64,000 nt of DNA from Diospyros lotus (Eukaryota > Streptophyta > Magnoliopsida > Ericales > Ebenaceae), in contig NC_068347.1 of the NCBI RefSeq assembly GCF_014633365.1, positions 30,670,116-30,734,115 on the forward strand. The letters run 5' to 3'. Below are positions 12,453 to 24,205 of the stretch, piece after piece. Numbering within the stretch: position 1 is the stretch's first letter; every line of letters begins with the position of its first letter. The notes under the pieces are model-generated. The model did not search any database and had not been told where the DNA came from. It was given only the letters and a program-made list of their open reading frames with translations. A program made the position numbers and the translations under genes.

Positions 12453-13412
12453 TCAAAGAAGAAAAGCAGCCAATCGTTTGATCATCTTCTCAGCGTTATC
12501 AGATTCAGGAGACAGGATATGGAAGCCATGGCCCTCTCCTTTAACCTCGCAGAGCTCCAATTCCCCAACCCACCCGCTTCCCTTCACTGCCGCGTGATAC
12601 CCGACGCCTCTCTCCCTTAGCTCGTCCATGGCGGCCACGCAGACGAGCAGCCGGCAACACTTGAGCCGCGACAAGTTCGGAGCATCTCCGGCGAGCGGAT
12701 TCACCATCGGATTGTCTATCCCGCCCGGAGAATTTGGATACACGAATGTCCATGTCTTGTAGGACAAGGTTTTCTCGTGAAGTGGAACCGATTCGGAACC
12801 CAAGGGCTTTGAGCCCCAGAAGTATGGGTGGCAGAGAAAAGCTCCGTAGATTCTCATCTTCAAATTCTCGGTGGCGGCTCTCATGGCCATGTTGTGTGCA
12901 ATATTGGCTCCGGCGCTGTCACCGCCTATATAGACTCTTTCGAAGTCTCCGTGACTGATCAGCCATGGGTCCTGGCCTTGGAAGCCTTCGCCGGAATGGG
13001 CTGCAACCCATTGGAGAGCGGCCCAGGAATCGTCGTAAGCTGCGGGGAGAGGGTGCTCTGGCGCGAGGCGGTAATCGACGGAGACGGCGAGGGCGTTGGA
13101 GCGAGAGACGACGTTGGTGATGTAGCGGTGGCAGAGAGCGGAGAAAGGAGACTCGATGCAGAAGCCGCCGCCGTGGAAGTAGACTAAGATGGGGAGCTTC
13201 CGGAGGGTGGCGGCCGCGGTGAGGGGTGGCAGATAGAGGCGAGCGGAGACTTTCGGGGAGATGGCGATGTCTTTGGAAGAGACGCCGGTGGTAGGGTCTT
13301 GGGGCGATGGTGGGACGAAGGGCGAACCAAGAAGTCTCTCGACGGTGCCATCTCTGTAAACTCTGAGCACTGTTTCGAGCTCTGAAGCTACGTCTTTGGT
13401 GGTGGAAGCCAT
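12453..13412 (-). CDS. Plant carboxylesterase (CXE, class-I GID1-like alpha/beta hydrolase)
   Basis: A single-exon gene for 319 residues. It should hydrolyse small ester substrates, probably in the cytosol; the substrate is unknown. The oxyanion-hole motif HGGG is at residues 80-83, the nucleophile Ser166 is in GDSAG, and the acid and base are Asp263 (AAMDE) and His295 (GEGHGFH). The triad is complete, as in active CXE enzymes and unlike GID1 gibberellin receptors, which lose the catalytic His. The YRLAPEHPLPAAYDD block is typical of plant CXE12/CXE13-type members. I chose ATG at 13412-13410 (MASTTKD) because it gives the usual family length of 310-330. The frame stays open upstream, but those residues are not family-like. 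It converges on the CHR12-like gene. The closely related 2-hydroxyisoflavanone dehydratases cannot be excluded by eye. Confidence 0.93.
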   Translation of the reverse strand: MASTTKDVASELETVLRVYRDGTVERLLGSPFVPPSPQDPTTGVSSKDIAISPKVSARLYLPPLTAAATLRKLPILVYFHGGGFCIESPFSALCHRYITNVVSRSNALAVSVDYRLAPEHPLPAAYDDSWAALQWVAAHSGEGFQGQDPWLISHGDFERVYIGGDSAGANIAHNMAMRAATENLKMRIYGAFLCHPYFWGSKPLGSESVPLHEKTLSYKTWTFVYPNSPGGIDNPMVNPLAGDAPNLSRLKCCRLLVCVAAMDELRERGVGYHAAVKGSGWVGELELCEVKGEGHGFHILSPESDNAEKMIKRLAAFLL

Positions 13413-13946
13413 GTTTTCAGAGAGAGAGAGTTTTTGGAGAAGAATTCGACAAAAATATAATGCGAATTCTCGGCCATGAAAGCAGGTCCCATGTTTTGGG
13501 TATAACATCATCGTCTGGATCGAGATTCAACGGTATGAACATATAATATTCATACAATTTGATGATTAACATATAAACATATAATATTGTTTGAACGTAT
13601 AAACATTGAAAATTGGATCCAACTGGCCGGTTCAACACTGAATCGGTTTCAGTCGGCCGAATCGGTTCAACCGCCAGGCCAAGTCGTCGTCTTCTTCTTC
13701 TTCTAGCCGTCGACAACATTTTTCTTCATCCTCCAGCCAGATCTTGCTTGTTTTAGGCAGATTTAATATATTCTCAACCTATCAGTGGTTGTGTACTTGG
13801 ACTATGGCCGACTAATAAAGATCGTGAAATCCACAAAAGCATAAAGGAATGACAGCAAACCCCCCCCCCCCGCGGCTGCCTTCCGCAAAAGAGGTCGAGG
13901 GAAAAGTCTTCGGTGCCAGAAAAAACTTACCGAGAACTTATCAAAT
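13413..13946 (-). other. 5' flank of the carboxylesterase gene
   Basis: This is the presumed promoter and 5' UTR region of the minus-strand carboxylesterase. No clear TATA box is placed convincingly. A run of 12 C lies at 13860-13871. No coding potential was recognised. Confidence 0.45.
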
Positions 13947-14262
13947 GACAAAATATGAAAATGTCCCCGCCCACTTTATAAATTTATAAAGTCGGTCATT
14001 GCCTTATTCTCTCATCTCCATTCCCATGACTGTTGCCTAACCGTTGCTTTTGCCTTATTGCCCTTGTCATTGTCTTCGTCTCGCTACCATCGCCACCTCA
14101 TCTCGCATCACCGATCGTCGCTGCATCTTACGATTGGTGAGACGAGGCGACGATGGTAGCGATGAGATGACGGCCATGGGAAGGGAGAGGAGAGAGTAGG
14201 GAAGTGCCATATTTTACAAATTTACAAAGTGGGCGAGGGTATTTTCGTATTTTTACCCCCAT
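13947..14262. mobile_element. MITE-like inverted-repeat element
   Basis: The left end (GACAAAATATGAAAATGTCC, then CCGCCCACTTTATAAATTTATA) is mirrored at the right end: reverse complement GGTAAAAATACGAAAATACC, then CTCGCCCACTTTGTAAATTTGTA. The inverted repeats are about 42 bp and about 80% identical. The interior is GC-richer and has a second palindromic stretch (CTCGCTACCATCGCC / GGCGACGATGGTAGCGATGAG). No transposase and no clean target duplication were found. The superfamily is undetermined; a Mutator-like origin is possible. Confidence 0.55.
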
Positions 14263-15245
14263 TCAGTAAGCTTCTCTGTCACTGTGTCTGTCCCTATAAA
14301 AGAACTCGTCAAAGAGACTCTCGAGTGATCTCTCGGTTGAGATATACTTGAAAGGTATTCTTATAGTAAACTTGTAAACAATTATCTTCGACATTTTTTT
14401 TTAAAATTCGCAATAAATGATTATTATTTATAACAATCATAATCTTGATAGATTTGAGATTATTATCACTTTCTAATAATTTTATCTATAAATAGAGGAT
14501 GATCTTTTTTTTCTAATAAGTTAACTTTTTACCATTTTAAGAGTTTTATACTTCTTTTTTTTGTGATTTAAGTATTAGAGTATTTACATTGAAAATGTTT
14601 CGTAAATTTATTTTTATATTATTATTGTGTATGAATGACAATATATATATATGTATGAATTGAGTTATAATAAAATTATACTAATTCGTGATTACATAAG
14701 CGAATATATATATAATTAATTAATCATAATATAATATATGAACCAACTCTAATTAAGAATGTTTTGATTTTGATTTTTCTATTTTTACATCATAATTTAA
14801 TTATGATATATTTATTCATTTAATAAAAATTAAAAATTATCTAATCTTTTTTTTTTATGACCAAGGTGTCTGGGCTTCGCCCGCCTAATCCTAAAAAAGA
14901 CTGGCATTTTTCCCTGATTCAGTCTTTGGATAAATCGAATGAAGTTGTAAATTTATACACTTTTAAGTGGACACACAGTCAATCCCTACTAAATGGGACA
15001 TTTCTGCCTGTACCAAGAATTAACTTACCACTTGCGCCATGTTCAGAGGGCATTGTCCAATCTTGATTCGACACTGAATGGTTAGCTTTTTTTTTCTACT
15101 CTGATTTAGTATTCTAAAAACATTGCTATAATATATATATATATATATCTTATTTAAGTAGCTTTCTATTTTATTTAACAAGTTTTTTTAATCATAGCTA
15201 GGGATAGATAGAGTGGCTATGGTGATGTCTTAACCATTAAGTTTA
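14263..15245. other. AT-rich intergenic sequence
   Basis: Low-complexity AT-rich DNA with TA-repeat stretches near 14640-14730 and 15130-15150. A 70-codon open frame at 14857 shows no recognisable domain and is not called. Nothing else was identified. Confidence 0.5.
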
Positions 15246-16375
15246 GGCTTAATACATATTTTAGTCCCTGAATTAATCAAAAAAATAGTTTTAAGGACAT
15301 CAATTAAATTGTATTTACTATTCATCCCTGGACAAAATAATTTTATACACTTTTAGTCCCTACCTTAACCGACGTTAACTTTACCTCGTCACACTGTCAC
15401 GTCACTGACACGTACGTCACCACGGCTTATTGCATTTTTTAGTCCCTAGACTAATAAAAAAATAATTTTAAGAATATCAACTAAATTGTGCACACTATTC
15501 ATCCCTGAATAAAATAATTTTATACATTTTTAGTAACTGGATTAATCGACGTTAATTTTGCTTCGTCACCCTGTCACGTCACTATCATGTTACTCATAAT
15601 ATCCACGTATGCTGTTCATATTTTTATAAAAATAAAAAAAGCGTCTACACACTCCCACCCAGGGTTGCCGGCGGCCATGGGGAGCTCATTTTCCCCTTTA
15701 TCCCTCTCTCCTCATTCTGAATCGTTTTTGCCTCTGCAACCGTTATCAATTCAGCCATTGTCAGTCGCCGTAGAATGATTGGGGGTTGGGGACTCTAAAC
15801 CCAGCGATCGGGGAACGACTAGGGGTCGGGGACCAACGTTCTGGGGTTCTCTGACCCCTAACAACTGACAGTCATGGCGGCCAACCGCTAGGTTCCTGGT
15901 CCCAGCCATGGCTGGGTCGAGTAACCCTCAGCCTCCCCATGGCTGTGGTTGGGGAGTCCAACTGTGGAGACGTTTTATTTTTTTTTTATAAAAATAAGGA
16001 CAATATACGTGGATATTATGAGTGACGTGGTAGTGACATGACAACGTGACGAGGTAAAGTTAACGTCGATTAAGCTAGTAATTAAAAGTGTATAAAATTA
16101 TTTTGTCCAAGGATGAATAGTGACTACAATTTAGTTGATATCCTTAAAGCTATTTTTTTTATTAGTCCAGGGGTTAAAAAATGTATTAATCTATGGTAAC
16201 GTGACAGTGTTGAAGAGTGACGTGGCAACATGACGAGGCAAAGTTAATGTCTCAATTAACGTCGGTTAAGTTAGGGATTAAAAGTGTATAAAATTATTTT
16301 GTTTAGAAATGAATAGTGAACACAATTTAATTGATATTTTTTTGATTAGTTCAAGATTAAAATATGTATTAAACC
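15246..16375. mobile_element. 1.13-kb foldback DNA element with a GC-rich core (Mutator-like?)
   Basis: Two arms of about 390-410 bp are inverted copies. The left arm opens GGCTTAATACATATTTTAGT; the reverse complement of the right end opens GGTTTAATACATATTTTAAT. Each arm contains an internal direct duplication: the block 'ATTTTTTAGTCCCTAGACTAAT ... CACTATTCATCCCTG ... GACGTTAA' occurs twice. The arms end in matching ATATCCACGTAT segments. Between them, 15630-15965 is markedly GC-richer and unlike the arms. The ends resemble those of the 20153 element (both carry ATATTTTAGT). TTA lies just outside both ends, but no convincing 9-bp duplication is seen, so the superfamily is open. Confidence 0.7.
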
Positions 16376-16986
16376 TTAAACTGTTTAAGACTCACCTGTA
16401 TTGTAGACCCAGTATGGTTTAAGGATTTTTCTCTTACAATCACATCGCATGATAGGGTCCATGCCATGTATGTACTTTTAAATGAGTGTGTTTGTAAAGT
16501 GGAAACTGGAAACTGGGCTGGTCATTTTGGACCGGGCTTAGATATAATTGGAAACTGGTTACTGGTTACTTTAACCCGCCATTTGAATTAGGACTTTTGA
16601 GAGAGAGAGTAAATTTAAGTTTTGAGTTAGTGTATAAATTTTATCTCAAAATATTTAGAGTTGAAAGATCAAGATTTAAATTGAGGCCAATCTCAGTGCT
16701 AATAAGGTGTATTTGCTTGGTTTGTTAGTTGATTCTTGACCCAAAATTAAGATGCTGATGCTGATGCTGATGCTGACGGAGCAGCATACAAATCCTTGAA
16801 GCCTTCTTTATCAGAATCCAACCAAAGTTAAAGTTAGGATTTACATTGTAGTTGACGAGATCCAACAATAATCGATCACCAAACATTCGCCTAGAGATAG
16901 AATTGGAGGAAATGGATTATAGAACTAAATCAAAACAAGTTACAGAACGAAACAAACGGTTGCTAACTAGCTAGCTTCTTCTCTCA
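16376..16986. other. Intergenic region downstream of the Ser-rich gene
   Basis: It probably contains the 3' UTR of the minus-strand gene that ends at 16987. A short repeat of GATGCTGATGCTGATGCTGA lies near 16751. No gene was recognised. Confidence 0.45.
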
Positions 16987-17685
16987 TCATCTCTCCAATC
17001 TCCCTTTCCTGAGAGAAGAAGACGGCACTGGCGGCACAGCACGGTTCTTCCCTTGCCTGCAAATTGGCACATTCACCATAGGCCTTATTCTCATCATCCT
17101 GAACTGCTGCTTCTCCTTCTTTTCTTTCCCTTCATCAATGGTGGGCAAATCTCCAACACCAAGCGAGCTCGATGAAGAAGAAGAAGAAGAAGAAGATGAT
17201 GATGAAGATGGCGACAAAGATGAAGAAGCCCTCTGCTTCTTCAACCTCAGCAACTCTTTCCACAGAACGGTGCATTTCGGCGGCCGGGGAGACGGGTCGC
17301 CGTCAATGTCCACAAACCAGCTTACTTTACTCTCCGTTTCTTCAACCTTGTCACATTTCTCTTTCAGTTTAATCTTACTCAGTTTGTCAGTCGACTGTTC
17401 CATTGCCCAGAAAGGCAGCAGCTTCCCTTCGGAGAACAGCTCGTCGGCTGTCAACATTTTCTGGCAGCTCAGATTGCCGGAGAGAAACTCGAACTGCTCC
17501 ATTTGGACCATTTCCTGGGCCTCCGGCATGGACTTGGGGCTTATGGAGATGAAGCTGTCCTCGTCGGGAAACTCGCTGGAGAAGGAAATCCGAGCTGGAT
17601 CCATGGATCCGAAGGCCCCCCGAACGGTGGTTCCAAGAGACGCCATTTTGGAGGCTCCAACATGTGCGTGGGATTTGTGCGCCAT
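16987..17685 (-). CDS. Ser-rich protein with MAKR/BKI1-like ADELF motif, function unknown
   Basis: A single-exon gene for 232 residues. It has an FEF motif (residues 65-67), then ADELFSEGKLLPF (80-92), a WFVDIDGDPSPRPPKCTVLWKELLRLKK segment, a run of Ser (about 155-172) and a basic C-terminus (RMMRIRPMVNVP, KNRAV). FEF plus ADELFxxGxLLP is the signature of plant membrane-associated kinase regulators, BKI1 and the DUF1645-like group, but the BRI1-binding C-terminus of BKI1 is absent. No membrane span or signal peptide is seen. The start is ATG at 17685 in an AAAATGG context, about 65 nt below a TATA box; ATG at 17646 (MASLG) is the alternative, and the codon at 17715 is GTG. A role in kinase or membrane signalling is inference only. 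Confidence 0.8.
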   Translation of the reverse strand: MAHKSHAHVGASKMASLGTTVRGAFGSMDPARISFSSEFPDEDSFISISPKSMPEAQEMVQMEQFEFLSGNLSCQKMLTADELFSEGKLLPFWAMEQSTDKLSKIKLKEKCDKVEETESKVSWFVDIDGDPSPRPPKCTVLWKELLRLKKQRASSSLSPSSSSSSSSSSSSSSSLGVGDLPTIDEGKEKKEKQQFRMMRIRPMVNVPICRQGKNRAVPPVPSSSLRKGRLER

Positions 17686-17748
17686 TTTATAAAGCGAGTG
17701 GAGGCGTGGCTTCACTCACTGGCCACTGCACCTTTTCATCCTATTCAA

Positions 17749-17759
17749 ATATATATATA
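17749..17759 (-). promoter_or_regulatory. TATA box of the Ser-rich gene
   Basis: On the minus strand TTATATATATATTTGAATAG lies about 65 nt upstream of the ATG at 17685. This would put transcription start near 17720 with a leader of about 35 nt. It is placed by pattern only. Confidence 0.5.
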
Positions 17760-19660
17760 ATTTCCACATTTAATGTATTATTTCGACATTATATATATAT
17801 AAATAATAAAATGTACAGACTTAATAATATTATAAAATGGTATTTTAATAATTGGGATGCCTTTGGATTGTTAATTGTTAATGGTGGGGGCGATTAAACT
17901 GTTTGGAGGGTGAGATAAATTAAAGAGGAGTGGTCTGGCGAGGCCGGAACAAGCGAGCCAAGCTTGTTTCTTGTTTGTAGAATATAAGGGAACAGCACAC
18001 CTCATCTACTCCTTTGGAACTACAGGACAAAATTTGCAAATAAATAGGTCAGTGATGTTCTTCTATGGGTGCAGCGACTAGCAGGAGAAACCTAACATTT
18101 GGTTGGAATTCACACTTCTCCCTCTCTTATATATATAATTAGAATGGATTGTTAAACATTGGTTTAGTGAAATTCGAAACCCTAATTACAAATGGTCCTG
18201 TAAAGTGGAACGAGGGAAAAGAATTCCATTAGGTGATCTGTAAAATTTGTGAAACAAAACAACACCTTGTTGTTAAACATTGGTTCAGTCAAGGAGAGAG
18301 GAGGGTTGGTAGTTTGACCAACTTTAGCTAATGCATGTGGCCACATGAGGCTAATGACCTGCACCATGTGGGTTAGCTAATCAAGGAGAGAGATGCATGG
18401 CAACATGACCTCGTATTCACCAAACTGCCCATCTCAAGGGCCTGTCTGTTTGTGGGTTTCGTGTGTTATTTTGACACCCAAAGAAGGGTTCTTCTGTCAA
18501 TTGGGAAGAGCTCACAAGTGCCAGGTATCATGTCTATGGCTCTTGCTAAAGCTTCACGAAGATTTGGGTGATTCTTGCCTAATCCAGACAGCTAATGAAC
18601 ACAAAAGAGTGAATCTTTGCCCCAAGGATTTACTCATCAGGAGCATTAATTGTTTATTTAGCTAATTGTCTTCAGCTACCAGTGCCTGTCCTCACTGTTC
18701 GTTTGGTAGACATTTCGTGACAAAAATAAAATGTAAAATATTTTCTTTTTTTTATCACATTCCATTATAAATATCTCTCCTAAACTAAGCGAATTTTCTT
18801 CCATTTATTTTGGTTCCGTCTCGACCTGTACTTAGAAGGTGAATAAGAGCAAGGTGACTAACTGTAAATGAAGTGGCCGGGGGGACCATTCTATTATGAT
18901 ATAATGGTGGCTCATTCAGAGCCTGGATAGCTAGCCGTTACAATAAATGAGAGAGGGAGGTTTGACCCACAGTGTGTGGAGTGGAGTTGCCAATTGAAAT
19001 GTGGCTCATAGAGCTACCAAAAGGACTTCCAAACAAAACACAGCACAGTGCAGTGCAGGACAACAGCGGCAGCTGAGGACTCATCAAAACAAGCCTCAAC
19101 TTTAAAGATTCACAAGCTGGGTGGGGCGGCCAGTCAGTAGTCAGTGAGGACTCATCAGGCACTCTCTCACTGTGGCAGCTAGCATTGCCAATCTTACATA
19201 AGAAGTTACTAATTAATGTCCGTGACAGCAATAATACAAAGCAAGCAACCCCATCATCCCATCCCATGCAGAATTTTCAAAATATGTTTTAATTTTAACC
19301 AAATATCACAAAATAATTTACGAAAGTGAGTGACACTTGATTGAAAGCGCTGCAGGGTTCCCACATCGACAAACGAAGCGATAGCAGAGAGCATTGCGCA
19401 TTATTAAAGTGATGGTCAAGCGCGCGAATTTTTGTTCGCCCGAAATACGAATGCTAGTTTCTCAATTTTAGTCAGTGCTTGTAATTTGGGCGGCTGATTA
19501 TTCTTGCAATTTGCTATCGGTAGTAGTTTATGTTATTCGATAATAAATAAGTGTTTTAAAAACTTTGATGACGTGGTCGGGCAGCGATGGTGTGCCGTGC
19601 ATGTGACCAGCTGTGACGTGTCTCGTTCTTTCTGTTGTCCTCCCTGCATGGAGTGCGGTT
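17760..19660. other. Intergenic region, no gene recognised
   Basis: A mix of AT-rich and average-composition DNA. The open frames at 18393-18665 and 18938-19267 have no motif, no obvious splice structure and no neighbouring exon-like sequence. TATA-like runs occur near 17793 and 18128. I see nothing that supports a gene. Confidence 0.45.
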
Positions 19661-20040
19661 TTGTTCACTTGGGTGATTTTATCCTAGAATAAAAATGTCA
19701 TTTTGGTTTTTCTTACCCCTACCCCCACACCTTCGTTTCTCTATGTTGACCGTTGACTAGATAATGAGTCCGTTTCTCTTTATTGACTCGTTGATTGTCA
19801 ACAAGATAATGAGTTGACAATGACGAGAGGTAAGAGAGAGAAACGAGAAGGTGGGTAGAGAGGGCGAGGCAGCAATGCAGCGGGTTGGCGACAGGTGGAA
19901 AAAGAGAGAGAGGGTGAGGCAACAATCAATAGCCGACAATGGGAGAAAAAAGAAAAGAAAGAAAAATGGAGTGGTAGATAAGTAGGGAGACCTAAATGAC
20001 ATTTTTTACCCCTAGGGTAAAGTCATATAAGGGTGAACAA
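19661..20040. mobile_element. MITE-like element with about 50-bp terminal inverted repeats
   Basis: The left end TTGTTCACTTGGGTGATTTT, then ATCCTAGAATAAAAATGTCATTTTGGT, is mirrored at the right end (reverse complement TTGTTCACCCTTATATGACT, then TTACCCTAGGGGTAAAAAATGTCATTTAGGT). The interior is purine-rich (GAGAGAG, GAAAGAAA) and has no coding motif. I found no clear target duplication. Confidence 0.6.
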
Positions 20041-20152
20041 AATTGCACTCCCCTACATATACATGCAATTCTTATCTTGCATCGACAAATGGTTTTGAAA
20101 TAAGCGTGATGTCTCAATATTTTATTAATTTAGAATTTTCTTAATTGATTTA

Positions 20153-20924
20153 GGTCAAATAGATATTTTAGTCCCATACTTATATATATATATATATTTT
20201 TCATTTAGCTATCGACGTTTTTATTATTTTAATTACACATTTGAATTATGTACATTACACATTTTGTTATAGTTAATCTAGCATGCGCAATGTATGCATA
20301 CCGAAATATTAAAATTACCCCTCACGCAAATGCAAATCGACCATCATTTTTGTCACAACTTCTGACCAATGAAGAGACAAGTATAGGCCGTCGAGAGGCA
20401 AAAATGAAGGTGAAAGGCAAAAGGCCAACGACAAGTGAAGGTAGACGAATGAAAGACGTCAACAACCAACAGATGAAGTCGTCGTTAGTCAGGAAAAGTG
20501 AAAGGCAAAGAGACGACTTCATCTCTTCACCTTTCTCATTCTCCGACTAACTATGACTTCATCGATCGGGGAAAGCGGAAGGCGAAAAGGTGTCTGCCAT
20601 CTTTGACTGACGACAACTTTATCTATTGATCGTTGACACCTATTGTTCATGTCTTCGCCTTTGCCTGTCGTCAACCTTTAGCCTTCTACCTTCGCCTTTG
20701 CCTTTGCCTGTTGTCACTAGTTAGAAGCCATGGAGGAAATGGTGGTTGGGAGATAATTTTGGTATTTTAACGTGCGCGCATTGTATTGTACGCGTGAAAT
20801 CAACTATCGCAATGTGTTTAATTGATTCGAAATTATATAATTTAATATTATAATTGGAATAACAAAAAATTAAGTGTTTAAATAAAAAATATGTAAATAA
20901 ATAAACTAAAATATGTATTTTACC
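20153..20924. mobile_element. Non-autonomous Mutator-like element (MULE) with 9-bp target duplication
   Basis: The terminal motif GGTCAAATAGATATTTTAGT (left) matches the reverse complement GGTAAAATACATATTTTAGT at the right. Immediately outside are ATTGATTTA (20144-20152) and ATAGATTTA (20925-20933), 8 of 9 identical, the duplication length typical of Mutator elements. The core, 20300-20745, is GC-richer than the ends and is built of short, imperfectly repeated AGGCAAAnG/CTTTGCCT-type words on both strands. No transposase is present. Sequence capture in the manner of a Pack-MULE is possible. Confidence 0.7.
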
Positions 20925-20933
20925 ATAGATTTA

Positions 20934-23900
20934 AAAACCTATTAAATTTTCAGACTCTGCGTCAGAGGAGACGAGTTAGAAACTTCTGAATGAGCAGTGG
21001 TAAAGAATATTGGTATGTAATCTTATAAAATAGTACTAATTGATAGTCCTTTTAGATAATTTATTTAATATATCTTTGAATATATCGATTTTAATGATAT
21101 TAAAGTATTGAAATTAGTGGGAGGATATTTTGTTAGATATTTTATGCAATAAAATTATTAATTTAAACTATTTTATAGGATCGAGTTCATTATTTTTAAG
21201 AATAATGTGAAGTGTTGTTATAATTGTGAATTAGTTATTTATTATTGTTATTTATTATGAATATTAGTATAATAATAAATTATATAAGTAATAAAAATAT
21301 CACTGGCATTGATAGGAATGTGAGTGAGGTGGTGGGTCAGACTAAAGTACGTGCACGTACATAGAGGCTGATGCAGATGCAGGTGTGAGTTAATGCATCC
21401 ATCTATTTGACGAACGAGAGGCGGAGGAGTGAGGCCCTCACTCTCCTCCTCGGCTCTTAGCGGGTCCCACTGCCACCATTCATTATTGACAGTTGAATTC
21501 AATCCCCTGCCCCCTTCTGTGGATGATTTGTCCGTTTCTCACGGCCATCTTCTCTCACAGACGCCACTTGTCCTGTTTAAAACCTGCGGCCCTTACTTCT
21601 TAAATTTAAAAAAGATTTGGATTCGAATTTTACTAGGTTTGAGGTTTGAGTTTGGTGGGGCTTCACTCAAACTTAATTTTGAATTCTAACTTGTTTATAC
21701 TAAAACATCTCTTCTATGAGTTTTAAATTTAAGATTTAATTTTATGCTACCTAGGACCGACTCAAGAACTTAAGGGACGCTAAGTTATCATTAATTTAGG
21801 GGTCTCAATCCTTAATGAAAAAATAAAAATTTATTAATTTTATTTAAATAATAAAATTAAAATAATTATTTATTAAGCTAATGGGGTTGGAACCCTAGGC
21901 AATTGACTCACCAGCCTACCTCGTTAGCCGGGTCTGATGCTACTTTATACTTAACTTGATTCGATCATAGTTTAATGCCATGTAATTGTGTTGATGAACT
22001 CAACATCTCATATTTAAAATTTACGAGTCTTAAATATACTATTTAGGTCTTATGTGTTATTAGGTTATGCATTTTTTAATTTATGAGACGGAGTTAATTG
22101 CGCTGCGGATAAAGATGAAAGAAAATATAGTTAAATTCAAAAATAATGTATAAAAGTTAAATAGCCTTGAGAATTCAATTATGAGGTTGCTGACCACATC
22201 ACTCCTACCTTTATAAGTGAGGGTGTAAGTTAGGTAAGATTAAACAACTTAACTGATGTCTAAGATTGTTGAGTTGATTTTTGCTGACTTTAATCTTGGC
22301 TTGCCAATTAATTTCAACTTATGAGTCAATTTTTGAGCTTAAACTCGATTAATTTGAATAACTTTGAGATCAACTTAGATTCGACGGCTCATCAAAAGAT
22401 TGAGGAGCCAAACTCAAACTCAAGCTCAACAAGAGTTCGAGTGCTTGATGGAGAGCTTGAATTATCAACATGTTTGAGCTTATCAAAATCTATTATTATA
22501 TTTAAACCTAATTTTTTATTTTATTTTATTATATACATATATTATATTATGTTAAATAATTAAATTAATATATATAATAGTTTTAAATATATTCAAATTA
22601 ATTATATTATTATAATACTTTAAAGTTTGATAACTTTATGTTAAATAATTTATTTATAAATTTATAAATAAATATATTAATATATTTATAAATGACTTTG
22701 TGCACGAGCTATTTGTAAATTTCCAATTGAACATGTTCACTAGTTTTTAATCGAATCTATTAATATTAACAAGTCTTAAATCAAATATGTTAACAAGTTT
22801 TAACAAATTGAGTTTTACTAAATTCAAGTTTGATTCATTTATAATTACAATTTTAAAATTAGGTTTAAATTCAACTATTTTACCTTAATGAACAAACTCG
22901 AGCAAGCTTCTCTCGAGTTAAACATCATACCATTAGCTAATGACTTGCCTCATTTGTAACTCTATTGATATCTCTTAATAATGTAATTGGTCTTAGTTTA
23001 GTTTTATGGTCGGTTAAAACCCAATTCCTAAATAATCAGATTTTTCATCCTCAAATTTTAGTGATTCCAACAAATTAAATTCTCATTTTTCATTTGGAAC
23101 AAAACGGTGAGTTAAAATTGAATTTTAATTTTATATTTGAAACCTAGATGAAAATAGAATTAAGTAATTAGTTCATCATATTATCTTTTAACAATTCAAT
23201 CAAATAAAAGTTAATATAAAATATTAAACAATCAATTTAATTTTTTAATGTTCTCCACACAAAAATAAATGATATCATGTTACACACTCATATCTTATAA
23301 AATAAATGTAATTAAGATATTAAGTGCAAAAAAAAAAATTACATAGTCATTGCATTATAATCATGATATTTTATAATTAAAAAATAGATTAATTACCAAA
23401 AAAATACTCACCCTTTATCGCACTTTTAATTTATACTAAACTTAAATTTTTCTCAATAGTAGCACTAGACTTACAATTTATTTCAAAATTATACTGCCAT
23501 TTGTCTTTTGTAAAATTGTTCATTAAAAATTAATAATATCCAATTCTATTATATATATATATATATATACACTTAGTCAAGATCTATGATGCACGAAAAT
23601 CTCTTTGGGGGCATTGTTTCGGTCATTTAGAAACGTTTCGTTTTCGAAAAGTCAAAAAATGTTTATGGGTTACTTTTACAATTTTAAAAATTTTTCATGA
23701 TCCTTTTGTAATATTAGAAAAATATCAAAAATGTATTTTCAATTTGAAAACACATTTTTATCTATGAATGGAGATTACATTTTTCCCATCTCTAACTCAA
23801 AAATTTATTTGAATACATTATAGAATTTATGTTTATTTTTAGATTGAATAATTAATTTTTATAATTTTTTATTTTAAAAATTATATTTACAAAGAAACCC

Positions 23901-24205
23901 CTATATTTTTCTTATTTATGTTTTTTTCTCCTCGTTTTTGTTTTTACTTTTTTGAAAAAATGACACTTTTTATTTTTGTTTCGTATTGTATTAAATTTTT
24001 GTTTCTTTTTCCATACAACGTAGATTAAGATATCAAATTCTTTATTAATATTACCAAAAAATTTAATTTGGTCATTTGTGTTTGGAAAATAGGATATTTG
24101 GAAGGAAGCAATATAGAATTTTAAATCACCTTATTAGACCAATTCATCTTTGTAAAACCATGACATTTAATTAAGAATGACACATCATAAATAAATAATC
24201 TATTA
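20934..24205. other. AT-rich intergenic sequence with undefined repeats
   Basis: Very AT-rich, with TA-rich tracts (22500-22700, 23551-23568) and stretches rich in GAGCTT/CTCGAG-like words (22270-22930) that look like an old inactivated DNA element I cannot delimit. The open frames at 21248, 21429 and 22321 show no domain. No gene was recognised. Confidence 0.45.

Noticed and set aside
13413..13511. Longer N-terminus of the carboxylesterase
   Set aside because: The frame stays open upstream, but the added residues do not resemble the family, and MASTTKD gives the expected length.
14857..15066. 70-codon open frame in AT-rich DNA
   Set aside because: No recognised domain, no promoter or splice context, and AT-rich low-complexity surroundings.
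17138..17692. 184-codon open frame on the plus strand
   Set aside because: It is antisense to the Ser-rich gene and exists because TCT-type Ser codons read as Glu/Asp codons on the other strand. It has no domain.
17686..17715. Start at 17715 for the Ser-rich gene
   Set aside because: That codon is GTG, not ATG, and it lies at about the position where transcription is expected to start.
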